Positions 27,469-35,060 of a stretch of DNA of 40,483 bases are shown in pieces. Position 1 is the stretch's first letter, and the number at the start of each line of letters is the position of its first letter. The notes below the pieces were generated by a model. That model was not told the DNA's origin and made no database searches. It was given only the letters and a program-made list of their open reading frames with translations. The position numbers and the translations under genes are program-made. Source of the stretch: a virus; IMG/VR virus record IMGVR_UViG_3300030687_000037, positions 1 through 40,483 of that record; one strand, written 5' to 3'.

Positions 27469-28191
27469 TTAGAGAGCAGCCACGATCGCGGCCGCTTTTT
27501 TCTTCGCTGCACCATGGGCAGGAAAACCGACGATGGTTTTTCGGGTTGCTATCTGACAAAGACCGCACGACTTGCACGTAACATCGTCACGGTAGGTTGC
27601 GGGGCAAACGACAACACGGTGGCCGGACGGCGTGTGAAGCTTTGAGTTTCCGCTAATCGAGTCCGAAAGCACCACGACAACAGGACCGATGTTGAGCGCG
27701 GCCAATTCGTCGGCCTCCGACATGTTGTCGGCAGATAGATTGATCGTGAAACCGTTTGCATTGGCCTTAGCGACTGCAGCGGCGTTCGCGGCATTGTCCA
27801 TCGGCTTATGCGTGTAGGTAAAGCCGCGCTTGCCTTTGTTGGCCTTGACCAGCTCGCCTAATGCCGTTGCATCGATGGTGTTATCATCGCCCGGCAAATC
27901 GCCGGCTTGATTGTGACGCCATATAGCGTTGGCATCTAGCTTGTGAACCATCTTGAGAAATGCTTGCCAGCCAAACGTCAAAACGTTTCCGTTGCCGTTT
28001 TTGAAAGTGCTATCGGGACCGGCCGCAGATAGGCCTTTCCACATGCCGCCAAGCGGACCGTATGCGGCATAACAACCGGCATCATAGAACGGGCAAGCTG
28101 TCGGGCAGGTTTTGCGGTCCGATGTTGAAACCGGCATCGGTCCGGTTTTTTTGTTTGATGACTGCAGCGTGAACGTCAAGTGCGGTTTCAT
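27469..28191 (-). CDS. Cys-rich phage protein (DUF7227-like)
   Basis: A 240-residue protein. It opens with KTGPMPVSTSDRKTCPTAC and PFYDAGCYA, and ends with TCKSCGLCQIA. These cysteine clusters suggest a bound Fe-S or zinc site. The middle is an alpha/beta domain (NIGPVVVVLSDS). It resembles the uncharacterised DUF7227-type phage and plasmid proteins. Largest gene of the leftward accessory operon. The start follows the upstream stop by one base. Confidence 0.72.
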   Translation of the reverse strand: MKPHLTFTLQSSNKKTGPMPVSTSDRKTCPTACPFYDAGCYAAYGPLGGMWKGLSAAGPDSTFKNGNGNVLTFGWQAFLKMVHKLDANAIWRHNQAGDLPGDDNTIDATALGELVKANKGKRGFTYTHKPMDNAANAAAVAKANANGFTINLSADNMSEADELAALNIGPVVVVLSDSISGNSKLHTPSGHRVVVCPATYRDDVTCKSCGLCQIATRKTIVGFPAHGAAKKKAAAIVAAL

Positions 28192-28192
28192 C

Positions 28193-28369
28193 TCAAACCG
28201 CCTTGTAAGTTTTGGTGACGCAATACGACACGCAGAAGCGGCCGATCTTTACGAAACGAAGTCCGCCTACTTTTTTGGTGGACGCATTAAAGATTGGCTG
28301 GCGGGTTGTCGGCGCGGCGAAATAGCTCGCGACGCTTCGACCGCAAATGATGTTAGTGAGGGTTCGCAT
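28193..28369 (-). CDS. 58-residue small basic protein
   Basis: MRTLTNIICGRSVASYF and a basic, Cys-containing C-terminus (RFCVSYCVTKTY). It is the first gene of the leftward accessory operon, directly after the operators at 28374-28444. The stop (28193-28195) is one base before the next ATG, which supports coupling. Function unknown. Confidence 0.62.
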   Translation of the reverse strand: MRTLTNIICGRSVASYFAAPTTRQPIFNASTKKVGGLRFVKIGRFCVSYCVTKTYKAV

Positions 28370-28373
28370 GGTT

Positions 28374-28426
28374 GCCTACCTACTGGCTCGGTTTCGATAG
28401 TAGGTAGGTAGGCTGACTCGGTAGGC
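28374..28426 (-). promoter_or_regulatory. Repressor-type operators upstream of the accessory operon
   Basis: GCCTACCTACT faces AGTAGGTAGGTAGGC. A following GACTCGGTAGGC block matches, in reverse complement, the TGCCTACCGATTCGCCTACC operator at 10784. This puts the accessory operon under the lysogeny repressor. Confidence 0.62.
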
Positions 28427-28427
28427 A

Positions 28428-28444
28428 TACGCAAGAGTTGCGTA
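28428..28444. promoter_or_regulatory. Palindromic operator, site 3
   Basis: TACGCAA-GAG-TTGCGTA, the third copy of the operator at 26814-26848. It lies immediately next to the repressor-type sites, so two regulators probably compete or cooperate here. Confidence 0.7.
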
Positions 28445-29139
28445 ATGGATTATCGATCACAAATCCGTGATCAGACCGTGTTTTATATTTGTGCGGATCG
28501 GTATGAAATTGAAGCGTCTATTCGATTGCATGAATTTTCAATGAGAATTCACGCAAATAGGCCATCAAATCGGTCCTAATTCGGACTCGAGGGTTCGGAT
28601 TCTTGGTCCAATTTTCTCGCTCGCCTCGTTACGCGAGTCGGACTGCAGTCAATGGTGCATAGAATGATCGTTGCCGGCATTACCGCGCTGCTCAATGCGT
28701 TAGCTGCGGATTGGCGCCGCGCCGCTGCACCGTCGGCAAGGCGCGCTGATAGGGCGCTCTGTGACATCTGCTCTTCAATCGAATGGAATGACGCTTTGGC
28801 ACGGTCCACCTATACCGTAAGTCATCCGAATTATTCGCATTCACTGCATTGATATCATTGGGTTATTACGGCCTATTACGCTATTCGGTAAGGAATACCT
28901 TACGGTATAGGCGTGTCGGTCGATTAGATCACGCTTCTATGTGTGCGGTATCTCGCGCCATATCTAACGTATCTCATTGATATCGTTGTATATCTCACCT
29001 TCCGTTCAGCATTCGTTCCTGTCTAATAGAGCGTGAACCCAAATTCACTTCTACGCGCGGGGGTATGGTCCACCTCTCGGGCCACAGAAAAATTCCAAAA
29101 AAAATTCCAAAAAATTTCAAAAACAGAACAGGCGAAACC
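28445..29139. other. AT-rich, repeat-bearing intergenic region (origin-like or regulatory)
   Basis: No well-supported gene. A 44-codon rightward frame starts at 28445 (MDYRSQIRDQ, to 28579), and frames on both strands at 28576-28852 lack clear signals. Features: GATCAC/GTGATC hairpin near 28450-28470; a perfect 13-bp inverted repeat CCTATACCGTAAG (28809-28821) and its complement (28899-28911); GTAAGG/CCTTAC hairpin (28888-28903). About five TATCT/TATCG repeats lie at 28950-29000 and an A-rich run at 29090-29130. Iteron-like repeats in AT-rich DNA fit a replication origin or attachment region, unproven. Confidence 0.45.
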
Positions 29140-29370
29140 ATGTGCCGCTGCGGACTAGATGAGACCACGCCGTTCTGCGGCGAGGACGGATGCGACTGGC
29201 CGGAAGACACCGACGATTCCAACCTGGCGATCACGGAGTTCCTGACTGGCGCGCGGATCCTGGCCCAGCTCGGGCTGATGAGCTTCCGCCAGTACCTGGA
29301 TCTCTGTGTCGAATTCGATCCTGCCAATCCGGACGAGGAAGAGTTCTACGACGACGAAGACGCGGAGTAG
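29140..29370 (+). CDS. Small acidic hypothetical protein with Cys-containing N-terminus
   Basis: A 76-residue acidic protein. It starts MCRCGLDETTPFCGEDGC, with four cysteines in the first 18 residues. A helical core follows, then an Asp/Glu tail. The ATG at 29140 is preferred because the upstream extension (from 29065) is A-rich low-complexity sequence. Function unknown. Confidence 0.65.
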   Translation: MCRCGLDETTPFCGEDGCDWPEDTDDSNLAITEFLTGARILAQLGLMSFRQYLDLCVEFDPANPDEEEFYDDEDAE

Positions 29371-29376
29371 GTAGGC

Positions 29377-29595
29377 ATGCCGATGGACCACCCCCCAACT
29401 TCGATGAACTGGGATCTCAATCCGAACCCGCCGCTCTACACGCTGCCGGGGACTCCGATGCTGCCGGCTCTACCTCCGCCTCCGCTTCCGGCTCCAACCT
29501 TCAACTACGGATGCATATGCCCGCCCACTGCCGAGCAGACGTGCCGCGGCGATCGCTGTCCCCGGCAGCCGGCCATGCTACCGGCCACCGCATGA
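29377..29595 (+). CDS. Proline-rich small hypothetical protein
   Basis: A 72-residue protein with a Pro-rich middle (LPALPPPPLPAPTF) and a Cys-containing tail (GCICPP, CRGDRC). A GTAGGTAGGC sequence directly precedes the ATG and may serve as Shine-Dalgarno. Overlaps the next start as ATGA. Function unknown. Confidence 0.6.
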   Translation: MPMDHPPTSMNWDLNPNPPLYTLPGTPMLPALPPPPLPAPTFNYGCICPPTAEQTCRGDRCPRQPAMLPATA

Positions 29596-29840
29596 CCGAT
29601 CCAAAGAAATTACTTACTGACTCCCAGATCGGAAATCTTCTCGGCGAGACATCTCCTCCTGCCAAGGTCAGGACCATCCTTCAGAAGCTGCACGATCTGC
29701 TCGAGCAGGCGACCACCGAGAAGAGTCACTACTACGTCGCCTCTGTCTGTCGGGATGCCATCAACGAGATCACGCGACTCCAGCTCCTCGTTGACAAGAA
29801 TTCGGAATACGCCTGGCGCTATGAGGATCTCCGCAAATGA
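29592..29840 (+). CDS. Small helical hypothetical protein
   Basis: An 82-residue helical protein starting MTDPKKLLTDSQIG. ATGA overlaps at both ends fix the start. A much longer upstream frame is a shadow of the two preceding genes. Function unknown. Confidence 0.72.
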   Translation: MTDPKKLLTDSQIGNLLGETSPPAKVRTILQKLHDLLEQATTEKSHYYVASVCRDAINEITRLQLLVDKNSEYAWRYEDLRK

Positions 29841-29977
29841 CCCGCAACTTTGGCTTGAATAAGAAACCGTCCGATCTCGCGTGGGTCTGGCAGAGCATGG
29901 TCGTCGTCGGGTGTGCCATCGTCTTCGTCGGCATCATGGCTCTCTACGAGATCTCGACGATCCACTTCTATCCGTAA
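29837..29977 (+). CDS. 46-residue single-span membrane protein
   Basis: MTRNFGLNKKPSDLAWVW then a hydrophobic helix (MVVVGCAIVFVGIMALY) and a short tail. It overlaps the upstream stop as ATGA. Small membrane proteins at this place in phage genomes include holin-like or spanin-like proteins, but no lysis enzyme is nearby, so the role is open. Confidence 0.68.
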   Translation: MTRNFGLNKKPSDLAWVWQSMVVVGCAIVFVGIMALYEISTIHFYP

Positions 29978-29999
29978 CAGACAGACAGACAGGTCGACC

Positions 30000-30203
30000 A
30001 TGATGGAATATCCGGAATATCGCGGACTATCCTACGAACGGGCTTCACGCGAGGCCAGTGCAGTCATCGAACGGTACGGTTGGTATCAGGGATTTAAGCG
30101 ACTGACCATTCTGCATCAGATCATGGCTACGCACCTATGGGGCGGTCCCGAAGGTCATTCGAAGGATTGTCTGGCTCCAGCTCCACTGCTGTCTGTTCGC
30201 TGA
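30000..30203 (+). CDS. Small hypothetical protein
   Basis: A 67-residue protein starting MMEYPEYRGLSYE, with a helical middle. It is preceded by a run of CAGA repeats (29978-29992). The stop overlaps the next start as TGATG. No family is recognised. Confidence 0.65.
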   Translation: MMEYPEYRGLSYERASREASAVIERYGWYQGFKRLTILHQIMATHLWGGPEGHSKDCLAPAPLLSVR

Positions 30204-30397
30204 TGTATCCGATGAACATGCCCAGGGTGCCACAGACAGCCCCACTGACGCGCAAACAATTCCGAGCCATCCAAGCCGCGATGAAGCGAGCCTACGCTCC
30301 AGGCAGGGCGGAGCGCATCCAGGCGGCCATCGAGAAACGTTCTCGGAAGAACGCCAAACGTTTATCCAACCAACCCCTCACAGGAGAATCAAAATGA
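30203..30397 (+). CDS. Small basic hypothetical protein
   Basis: A 64-residue, strongly basic, helical protein (LTRKQFRAIQAAMKRAY, then RAERIQAAIEKRSRKN). TGATG upstream and ATGA downstream. Possible nucleic-acid binding by charge only. Confidence 0.68.
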   Translation: MYPMNMPRVPQTAPLTRKQFRAIQAAMKRAYAPGRAERIQAAIEKRSRKNAKRLSNQPLTGESK

Positions 30398-30552
30398 CCG
30401 ATCCTAAAGACCCCTCGACCTTCGGCGGCGACACCGACCCGAGCGAAATGAATCCCGTCGAGCCGACCCAGGCTGAGCTTGACGCCGACATGGCTGCCAA
30501 TCCGGATACGTCCGCCCAGGTAAGCGACACCGACACCGGTGGTGGCGGTTAG
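30394..30552 (+). CDS. Small acidic disordered protein
   Basis: A 52-residue acidic, Asp/Thr/Gly-rich protein (MTDPKDPSTFGGDTDPSE). CAGGAG lies eight bases before the ATG and the start overlaps the previous stop as ATGA. It ends just before the tRNA. Function unknown. Confidence 0.62.
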   Translation: MTDPKDPSTFGGDTDPSEMNPVEPTQAELDADMAANPDTSAQVSDTDTGGGG

Positions 30553-30562
30553 TACAAAATAT

Positions 30563-30640
30563 TGCGGGGTGGAGCAGCCCGGTAGCTCGTCTGGCTCATA
30601 ACCAGAAGGTCGTCGGTTCAAATCCGACCCGCCGCAACCA
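30563..30640 (+). tRNA. tRNA-Met (CAT), initiator-like
   Basis: A full cloverleaf with encoded CCA. The D arm (GGAGCAGCCCGGTAGCTC), the anticodon loop CTCATAA closed by TCTGG/CCAGA, the variable AGGTC and the T arm GTCGG-TTCAAAT-CCGAC match alphaproteobacterial initiator tRNA-Met. Two oddities: the 3' acceptor strand is CCGCCGCA, one base longer than the usual CCCCGCA, so one G is bulged. Position 1 is T, pairing with A72, where initiators have an unpaired C1. It may be a functional elongator-like or modified initiator, or a decaying copy. Confidence 0.85.
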
Positions 30641-31027
30641 ACTAAACTGATCCAGCGCGGAACGTAGGATGAAGGCAGACCATCTCTGGATGGAACAATC
30701 TGTTGGACTACACGGGGACCGGCGGCAACGCTTCTCACCGAACGATAGCTGATAGTCGCGACTATCAGAAAGCTCACCGTGTGTGGGTCGCTGGCAGTTC
30801 TCTTCTACCATCCACATTGAAGATGTCGCTGGACGAATAGTTACCCAGGAATCTTCAACCCATTCGACGCAGAGCCTAGCCCGGCCCAAAGACCCGGCCC
30901 CGAATTGCAGCGGGATAACCCCTTCGTGAAGTTGGGGCCAAAGGCTTGCGTCCTTTCCGTTCCTTCGCGTGAGTTATAGGCCAAGTGTCTATCACTCACT
31001 GCGAGGTTGATTTTAAGGACCAACTCA
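30641..31027 (+). other. Non-coding spacer between tRNA and cold-shock gene
   Basis: About 390 bases without a supported gene; the best small frame is 27 codons at about 30668. It contains a perfect 20-bp palindrome (30749-30768), CCCCTTC/GAAG-GGGG hairpins (30920-30945), and the structured leader of the cold-shock gene (GTGAGT/ACTCAC with ATAG/CTAT, 30970-31000). Lying upstream of the terminase genes, it could also hold the packaging site. Confidence 0.5.
30749..30768. repeat. Perfect 20-bp palindrome
   Basis: CTGATAGTCG followed by CGACTATCAG, with no central spacer. It could be a recombinase, regulator or packaging-protein site. It is too short-looped to be a terminator. Confidence 0.75.
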
Positions 31028-31237
31028 GTGGCTACAGGAAAAGTTAAATTCTTCTCGGACGCAAAGGGCTTCGGCTTCATCGCTCCGGATGATGGCGGCG
31101 ACGAAGTGTTCGTCCATAGGACCGCACTGGTTCGGTCCCTCAACGTTCTGCTCCCCGACCAGGCCGTCCGGTACGAACTCGTATCTGCCGAGAAGGGCAA
31201 CGGCTTCAAAGCTGCAGACGTATCCTTGGTGGCCTGA
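31028..31237 (+). CDS. Cold-shock domain protein (CspA family)
   Basis: A 69-residue CSD protein. VATGKVKFFSDAKGFGFIAPDDGGDEVFVH contains RNP1 (KGFGFI) and RNP2 (VFVH), split here as VKFFSDAKGFGFI and DEVFVHRTAL. It binds single-stranded RNA and DNA and acts as an RNA chaperone. The start is GTG at 31028, with AAGGA eight bases upstream, matching the usual family length. The leader is highly structured. Its stop overlaps the terminase small-subunit start as TGATG, so it may be co-expressed with packaging genes, which is unusual. Confidence 0.93.
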   Translation: MATGKVKFFSDAKGFGFIAPDDGGDEVFVHRTALVRSLNVLLPDQAVRYELVSAEKGNGFKAADVSLVA

Positions 31238-31851
31238 TGGTCGCCAAACTAACCACCGCGGAGAAGAACCGTCGGAGACGCTCGGTCGCCAAGGTCGGCC
31301 CGAAGAAAGTCGGTCGGCCCAAAAAAGAAGTGAAGCTTCCATCCCTCGAGCGCATGGCGATGATGCAATGCACGAACCAGGAGATGGCCGCAATCCTGGG
31401 CATGTCGGCGCGCACCTTCGGTCTGAAGATCAAGGAAGATCCGGTCTTCGCCGAAACGATCGAGCGTGGCCGAGAGATCGGCAAGGTCAACCTTCGGATG
31501 CTGCAGCAGCGGCACGCGGAAGGTGAGGGCGGCCCCGCTGTCAATATGACAATGCACCTGTCGAAGCACGTCCTCGGTCAATTCGACAAGCCGGTCGACA
31601 CTCATTCAACCGTGGACGTGAAAATTGAACTCATCAGTGCAGGCGAACGAATCTCCGCCAAGTTCGACGAAATCGAACGACGACTCGCTGGGCCCGTTGC
31701 TGGGGAAGAAGGACTCCCCGTCATCGACGGGACCTTCTCCGTCGTCGACCCCGGCGCCGCCTTCGCTGAAATCAAAGCTGACAGCCAACTCGTCGAAGGG
31801 CGAGATAATGGCGACCTGGCCGAAGGAAGTCCGGGAGGACTACCTAGCTAA
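31237..31851 (+). CDS. Terminase small subunit-like protein
   Basis: A 204-residue protein. A basic N-terminus is followed by a helix-turn-helix (residues about 36-75, PSLERMAMMQCTNQEMAAILGM, then SARTFGLKIKEDPVFAE), typical of phage terminase small subunits that bind the packaging site. Its 3' end overlaps the large subunit gene by 44 bases. The C-terminal part is acidic and flexible. The family assignment rests on HTH plus position. Confidence 0.78.
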   Translation: MVAKLTTAEKNRRRRSVAKVGPKKVGRPKKEVKLPSLERMAMMQCTNQEMAAILGMSARTFGLKIKEDPVFAETIERGREIGKVNLRMLQQRHAEGEGGPAVNMTMHLSKHVLGQFDKPVDTHSTVDVKIELISAGERISAKFDEIERRLAGPVAGEEGLPVIDGTFSVVDPGAAFAEIKADSQLVEGRDNGDLAEGSPGGLPS

Positions 31852-33145
31852 GCTGTCGGACGAAGAACGTCTCGACTTTGCCTACGCCTGGGAAATGTGG
31901 GGTCGGCAGAATCAGTTCGCCCCAAAGACGCTGCCTAATGGCATGGACTGGAATACGTGGTTAGTTCTCGCCGGCCGCGGTTTCGGTAAGACGCGCACCG
32001 GCGCTGAGTGGGTGAGATCCCTAGCATGCGGCTCGACGCCACTGTCTGGTGGAAAGCATTCGCACATCGCGATCATCGCCGAAACCGCCAAAGACGCGCG
32101 CGACGTTATGATCGGCGACGGGAAGTTGTCGACCGAAGGTTCGGGCCTATTGCAGGTCCACCCCAAAGATTTCATGCCGTTATACGAGCCTTCCAAGCGA
32201 AGGCTCACCTGGCCGAATGGATGTGTTGCCTCGATCTACAACGGCTCAGAGCCGGACCAGCTCCGCGGTCCTCAACATTCCGCGGCATGGTGCGATGAGC
32301 TGGCGAAATGGCAGTACGCGCAGGATAGCTGGGATCAATTGCAGTTTGGTCTTCGTCTCGGATCCAATCCACAGGTGTTGGTGTCAACGACGCCGAGACC
32401 TATTGGTTTGTTGAAAGACATCATCAAGGATCCGTTCACGGTCATCACGCGTGGATCCACTTTGGAGAACGCAAACAATCTCGCGAAGCAATTCATCGAG
32501 ACCATCAAACGCAAATACGAAGGCACTCGTCTCGGTAAGCAAGAGATTTACGCCGAGATGCTCGACGACGTCCCCGGAGCCATGTGGACACGAGAGAAGC
32601 TGGATGAATTGCGTATCCACGCTAATCAAGTGCCTCCACTCCGGAGGATCGTAATCGCGATCGATCCCGCTATGACGTCCGGCGAAGACGCCGACGAAAC
32701 CGGAATCATCGCGGCCGGTCTCGGATATGATGGACACGGATACGTCCTCCAGGACACGTCCGGAGTTCTTCAGCCGAACGAATGGGCCACCCTAGCATGC
32801 CGGATGTACGCAGCTCTGGGTGGTGACCGGATCATCGGCGAGACCAACAACGGCGGCGATATGATCGAGAACACGATCCGCGCCGTCAATTCTAACGTCG
32901 CATACAAAGGCGTTCACGCCTCGCGCGGCAAGGCCATTCGGGCCGAACCAATCAGCGCACTCTATGAACAGGGCCGCGTCCATCACGTTGGGGGGTTCTC
33001 TCAGCTCGAAGATCAGATGTGCGCCTTCACTCAGGATTTTGACCGCTCGACGGCAGGCTACTCGCCTGACCGATTGGACGCGATGGTCTGGGCGCTCACT
33101 GAGCTGATGCTCAGCGATTCCGCCTCAACATTCTTTTTCGCATGA
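31808..33145 (+). CDS. Terminase large subunit
   Basis: A 445-residue packaging motor. The ATPase shows Walker A AGRGFGKTRTG (K61), Walker B AAWCDE (161-164) and an AETAKDARD region. The RuvC-like nuclease shows IAIDPAMTSG (D about 284), GETNNGGDM and PDRLDAMVWALTEL. It cuts concatemers and pumps DNA into the prohead. The ATG at 31808 has GAAGGG upstream; a longer frame from 31625 is Ser/Pro-rich and inside the small subunit gene, so rejected. Confidence 0.95.
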   Translation: MATWPKEVREDYLAKLSDEERLDFAYAWEMWGRQNQFAPKTLPNGMDWNTWLVLAGRGFGKTRTGAEWVRSLACGSTPLSGGKHSHIAIIAETAKDARDVMIGDGKLSTEGSGLLQVHPKDFMPLYEPSKRRLTWPNGCVASIYNGSEPDQLRGPQHSAAWCDELAKWQYAQDSWDQLQFGLRLGSNPQVLVSTTPRPIGLLKDIIKDPFTVITRGSTLENANNLAKQFIETIKRKYEGTRLGKQEIYAEMLDDVPGAMWTREKLDELRIHANQVPPLRRIVIAIDPAMTSGEDADETGIIAAGLGYDGHGYVLQDTSGVLQPNEWATLACRMYAALGGDRIIGETNNGGDMIENTIRAVNSNVAYKGVHASRGKAIRAEPISALYEQGRVHHVGGFSQLEDQMCAFTQDFDRSTAGYSPDRLDAMVWALTELMLSDSASTFFFA

Positions 33146-33151
33146 GGCACC

Positions 33152-34507
33152 ATGGCGCTGCTCGATATCTTCAAGGGCGGTCGCCCAGGGCGGCGTAAGC
33201 AGGAGCCGCACCGCGACACCATAGCGTTCCCGAATCTAATTCCACAGAACAACATCGGAAGCGCCAAGAAGCTTGCCTACAAACCGACGCCGCGGAATCT
33301 TCGGTGGTTCTCTCTCAATCCGTACGCGCGTCGCGCCATCAATTCGATCAAGAACCCGATCGCGATGCTGGAATGGGAGATCGTACCGTCGGATGGTCTG
33401 CATCCCAACAGTGAACTGCAGCGTCAGATCGAAGTCGCTTCATACTGCATCGATCATCCGAACGGTGATGATAGTGCGCGAACGCTATTCGAACAGGTAG
33501 CCGAAGACATTCTCCTCGGCGCCGGCGCAATCGAGATGCAGGACAGCGGAAACCCTCTGCGTCCGCTCTGGATGTGGCCGGTCGACGGCCTCACTATTCA
33601 AATCTATCCCGGTTGGTCCGGAGGGCTAAACGAAGCCCGTTACGTCCAAGTCGTCGGCTACGGATCCTTCACGGGGTCCAACTCAGAAATGATCCCGCTG
33701 CGCAACGACGAGCTGATGTACATCCGGCCGAACCCGTCGACCGCGACGCCGTTCGGTCATGGCCCGCTCGAGATCGCGTTCAATACGATTTCGAGGATCC
33801 TGGGCGTCGGCGAGTTCGCCGGCAACGTCGCCACCAACTCTCGACCGTCTATCCTGCTCGATCTCGGCGAGGGCGCTACGGCCGAAACGCTTGGGGCGTT
33901 CCGCAGCTACTGGCGCAACGAGGTCGAAGGCCAGGGTGTTATGCCGATCACAGGCATGGCCGGCGCCGAGAAGGCCCGCGGCCCGTCGGTGATGAAGCTG
34001 TTCCCCGAAGGCGACGACGGGCTCTATCTCCAGTACCAGGAATTCCTGATCCGCGAGCTGGCAACGGCTTTCGATATCAGTCCGCAGAACCTCGGCCTCG
34101 AGCGCGACGTCAATCGCAACACTTCCGAGACGTCCGAGGATCGCGATCGTCGGCAGGCTATTAAGCCCGTCGCGCATTTGATGGCTTCGCACATCACTCG
34201 CGAAGCTCTTCACGCCAAGCTCGGCTTCTCTCAGCTTGAGTTTCGCTTCAAGGGCATCGAGTCCGACGACGAGCTAAACCTCGCTGAAGTGTTCGGCATA
34301 GAATACGAGAACAACGCTATCACACCGAACCAGTACCGAGAGAAGCGCGGCCAGCCGCCGAGCACCAATCCATTCTCGGACATGCTCAAGGCCGATGTCG
34401 ACATCGCAATACAGGCTGCGCGCGGCGCCGCACAGGTCGACGACAAGAATCTGTCTAGTGGCAGCAAGACCACTAAGACCAAACCCAAAACATCCAAGAA
34501 GGATTAA
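33152..34507 (+). CDS. Portal protein
   Basis: A 451-residue protein. The SLNPYARRAINSIKNPIA start, WDVD-like MWPVDGLTIQIYPGW middle, and IRELATAFDISPQNLGLERDVN region match siphovirus portal proteins. It forms the dodecameric vertex for DNA entry and tail attachment. It begins six bases after the terminase stop. The C-terminal 30 residues are Lys/Thr-rich and probably disordered. Confidence 0.9.
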   Translation: MALLDIFKGGRPGRRKQEPHRDTIAFPNLIPQNNIGSAKKLAYKPTPRNLRWFSLNPYARRAINSIKNPIAMLEWEIVPSDGLHPNSELQRQIEVASYCIDHPNGDDSARTLFEQVAEDILLGAGAIEMQDSGNPLRPLWMWPVDGLTIQIYPGWSGGLNEARYVQVVGYGSFTGSNSEMIPLRNDELMYIRPNPSTATPFGHGPLEIAFNTISRILGVGEFAGNVATNSRPSILLDLGEGATAETLGAFRSYWRNEVEGQGVMPITGMAGAEKARGPSVMKLFPEGDDGLYLQYQEFLIRELATAFDISPQNLGLERDVNRNTSETSEDRDRRQAIKPVAHLMASHITREALHAKLGFSQLEFRFKGIESDDELNLAEVFGIEYENNAITPNQYREKRGQPPSTNPFSDMLKADVDIAIQAARGAAQVDDKNLSSGSKTTKTKPKTSKKD

Positions 34508-34512
34508 GCCAC

Positions 34513-34827
34513 ATGGCTATCAATAAGCGGGTCACTGCTGTTATCGACGGTTCCAGCACCCCGGACTTTACCGATCGAATGGTCTTCGGCCAGCAGCTCG
34601 CAGTTGCAAACCTGATTGGCGGCGGCGCCGGCCAGACGGTCTCGACTGTCGTGACCTTCGCCGAAGCGCTACCGCCCACGTTCCAAGTCATCGTGACGAA
34701 CTATCAGGCGTGCATCGCCTGGATCTCCGCGAAGACGACCTTCGGCTTCACGGTCAACCTGGCGCCGCTGCTCGCCGCGACCACGCTGCCCGCCGGCACC
34801 TTCGACGTTCTCGTCGTCGCCGCGTAA
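34513..34827 (+). CDS. Small beta-rich structural-type hypothetical protein
   Basis: A 104-residue protein rich in Thr, Val and Ala, with alternating beta strands (TVSTVVTFAEALPPTFQVIV). Located right after the portal. Similar in composition to the proteins at 38052 and 39394, so head decoration or packaging-accessory roles are possible. No family is recognised. Confidence 0.68.
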   Translation: MAINKRVTAVIDGSSTPDFTDRMVFGQQLAVANLIGGGAGQTVSTVVTFAEALPPTFQVIVTNYQACIAWISAKTTFGFTVNLAPLLAATTLPAGTFDVLVVAA

Positions 34828-34838
34828 GGAATCACAAT

Positions 34839-35060
34839 ATGACTGTAATGACGGACCTCAACGCGATCGTAACGACCGCGTCGTCCAAGACCGCGATGTC
34901 GGCACTGGCAATCGATGTCAACGCGCTGGTGTCTCTGGCAAAGCAGCACGTCGCCGAACTCAAGGTAGTTATGTCTCAGATCATCTCTGTGTACCCGTCG
35001 AGCGGTGGTGACTCAGCTAATCATGCTGCTCTCGTCTCCGTGCTTGCGGAGCTTGCATAA
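34839..35060 (+). CDS. Small helical hypothetical protein
   Basis: A 73-residue Ala/Ser/Val-rich helical protein (MTVMTDLNAIVTTASSKT). The ATG at 34839 follows AAGGA. The stop overlaps the next start as TAATG. Function unknown. Confidence 0.65.
   Translation: MTVMTDLNAIVTTASSKTAMSALAIDVNALVSLAKQHVAELKVVMSQIISVYPSSGGDSANHAALVSVLAELA

Noticed and set aside
28576-28852. Overlapping 66- and 77-codon frames on opposite strands
   Set aside because: No Shine-Dalgarno, no coupling and no codon bias favouring either strand.
30292-30777. Minus-strand frame across the tRNA
   Set aside because: Antisense of a tRNA and of small coupled genes; contains the typical tRNA-antisense peptide GFEPTTFWL.
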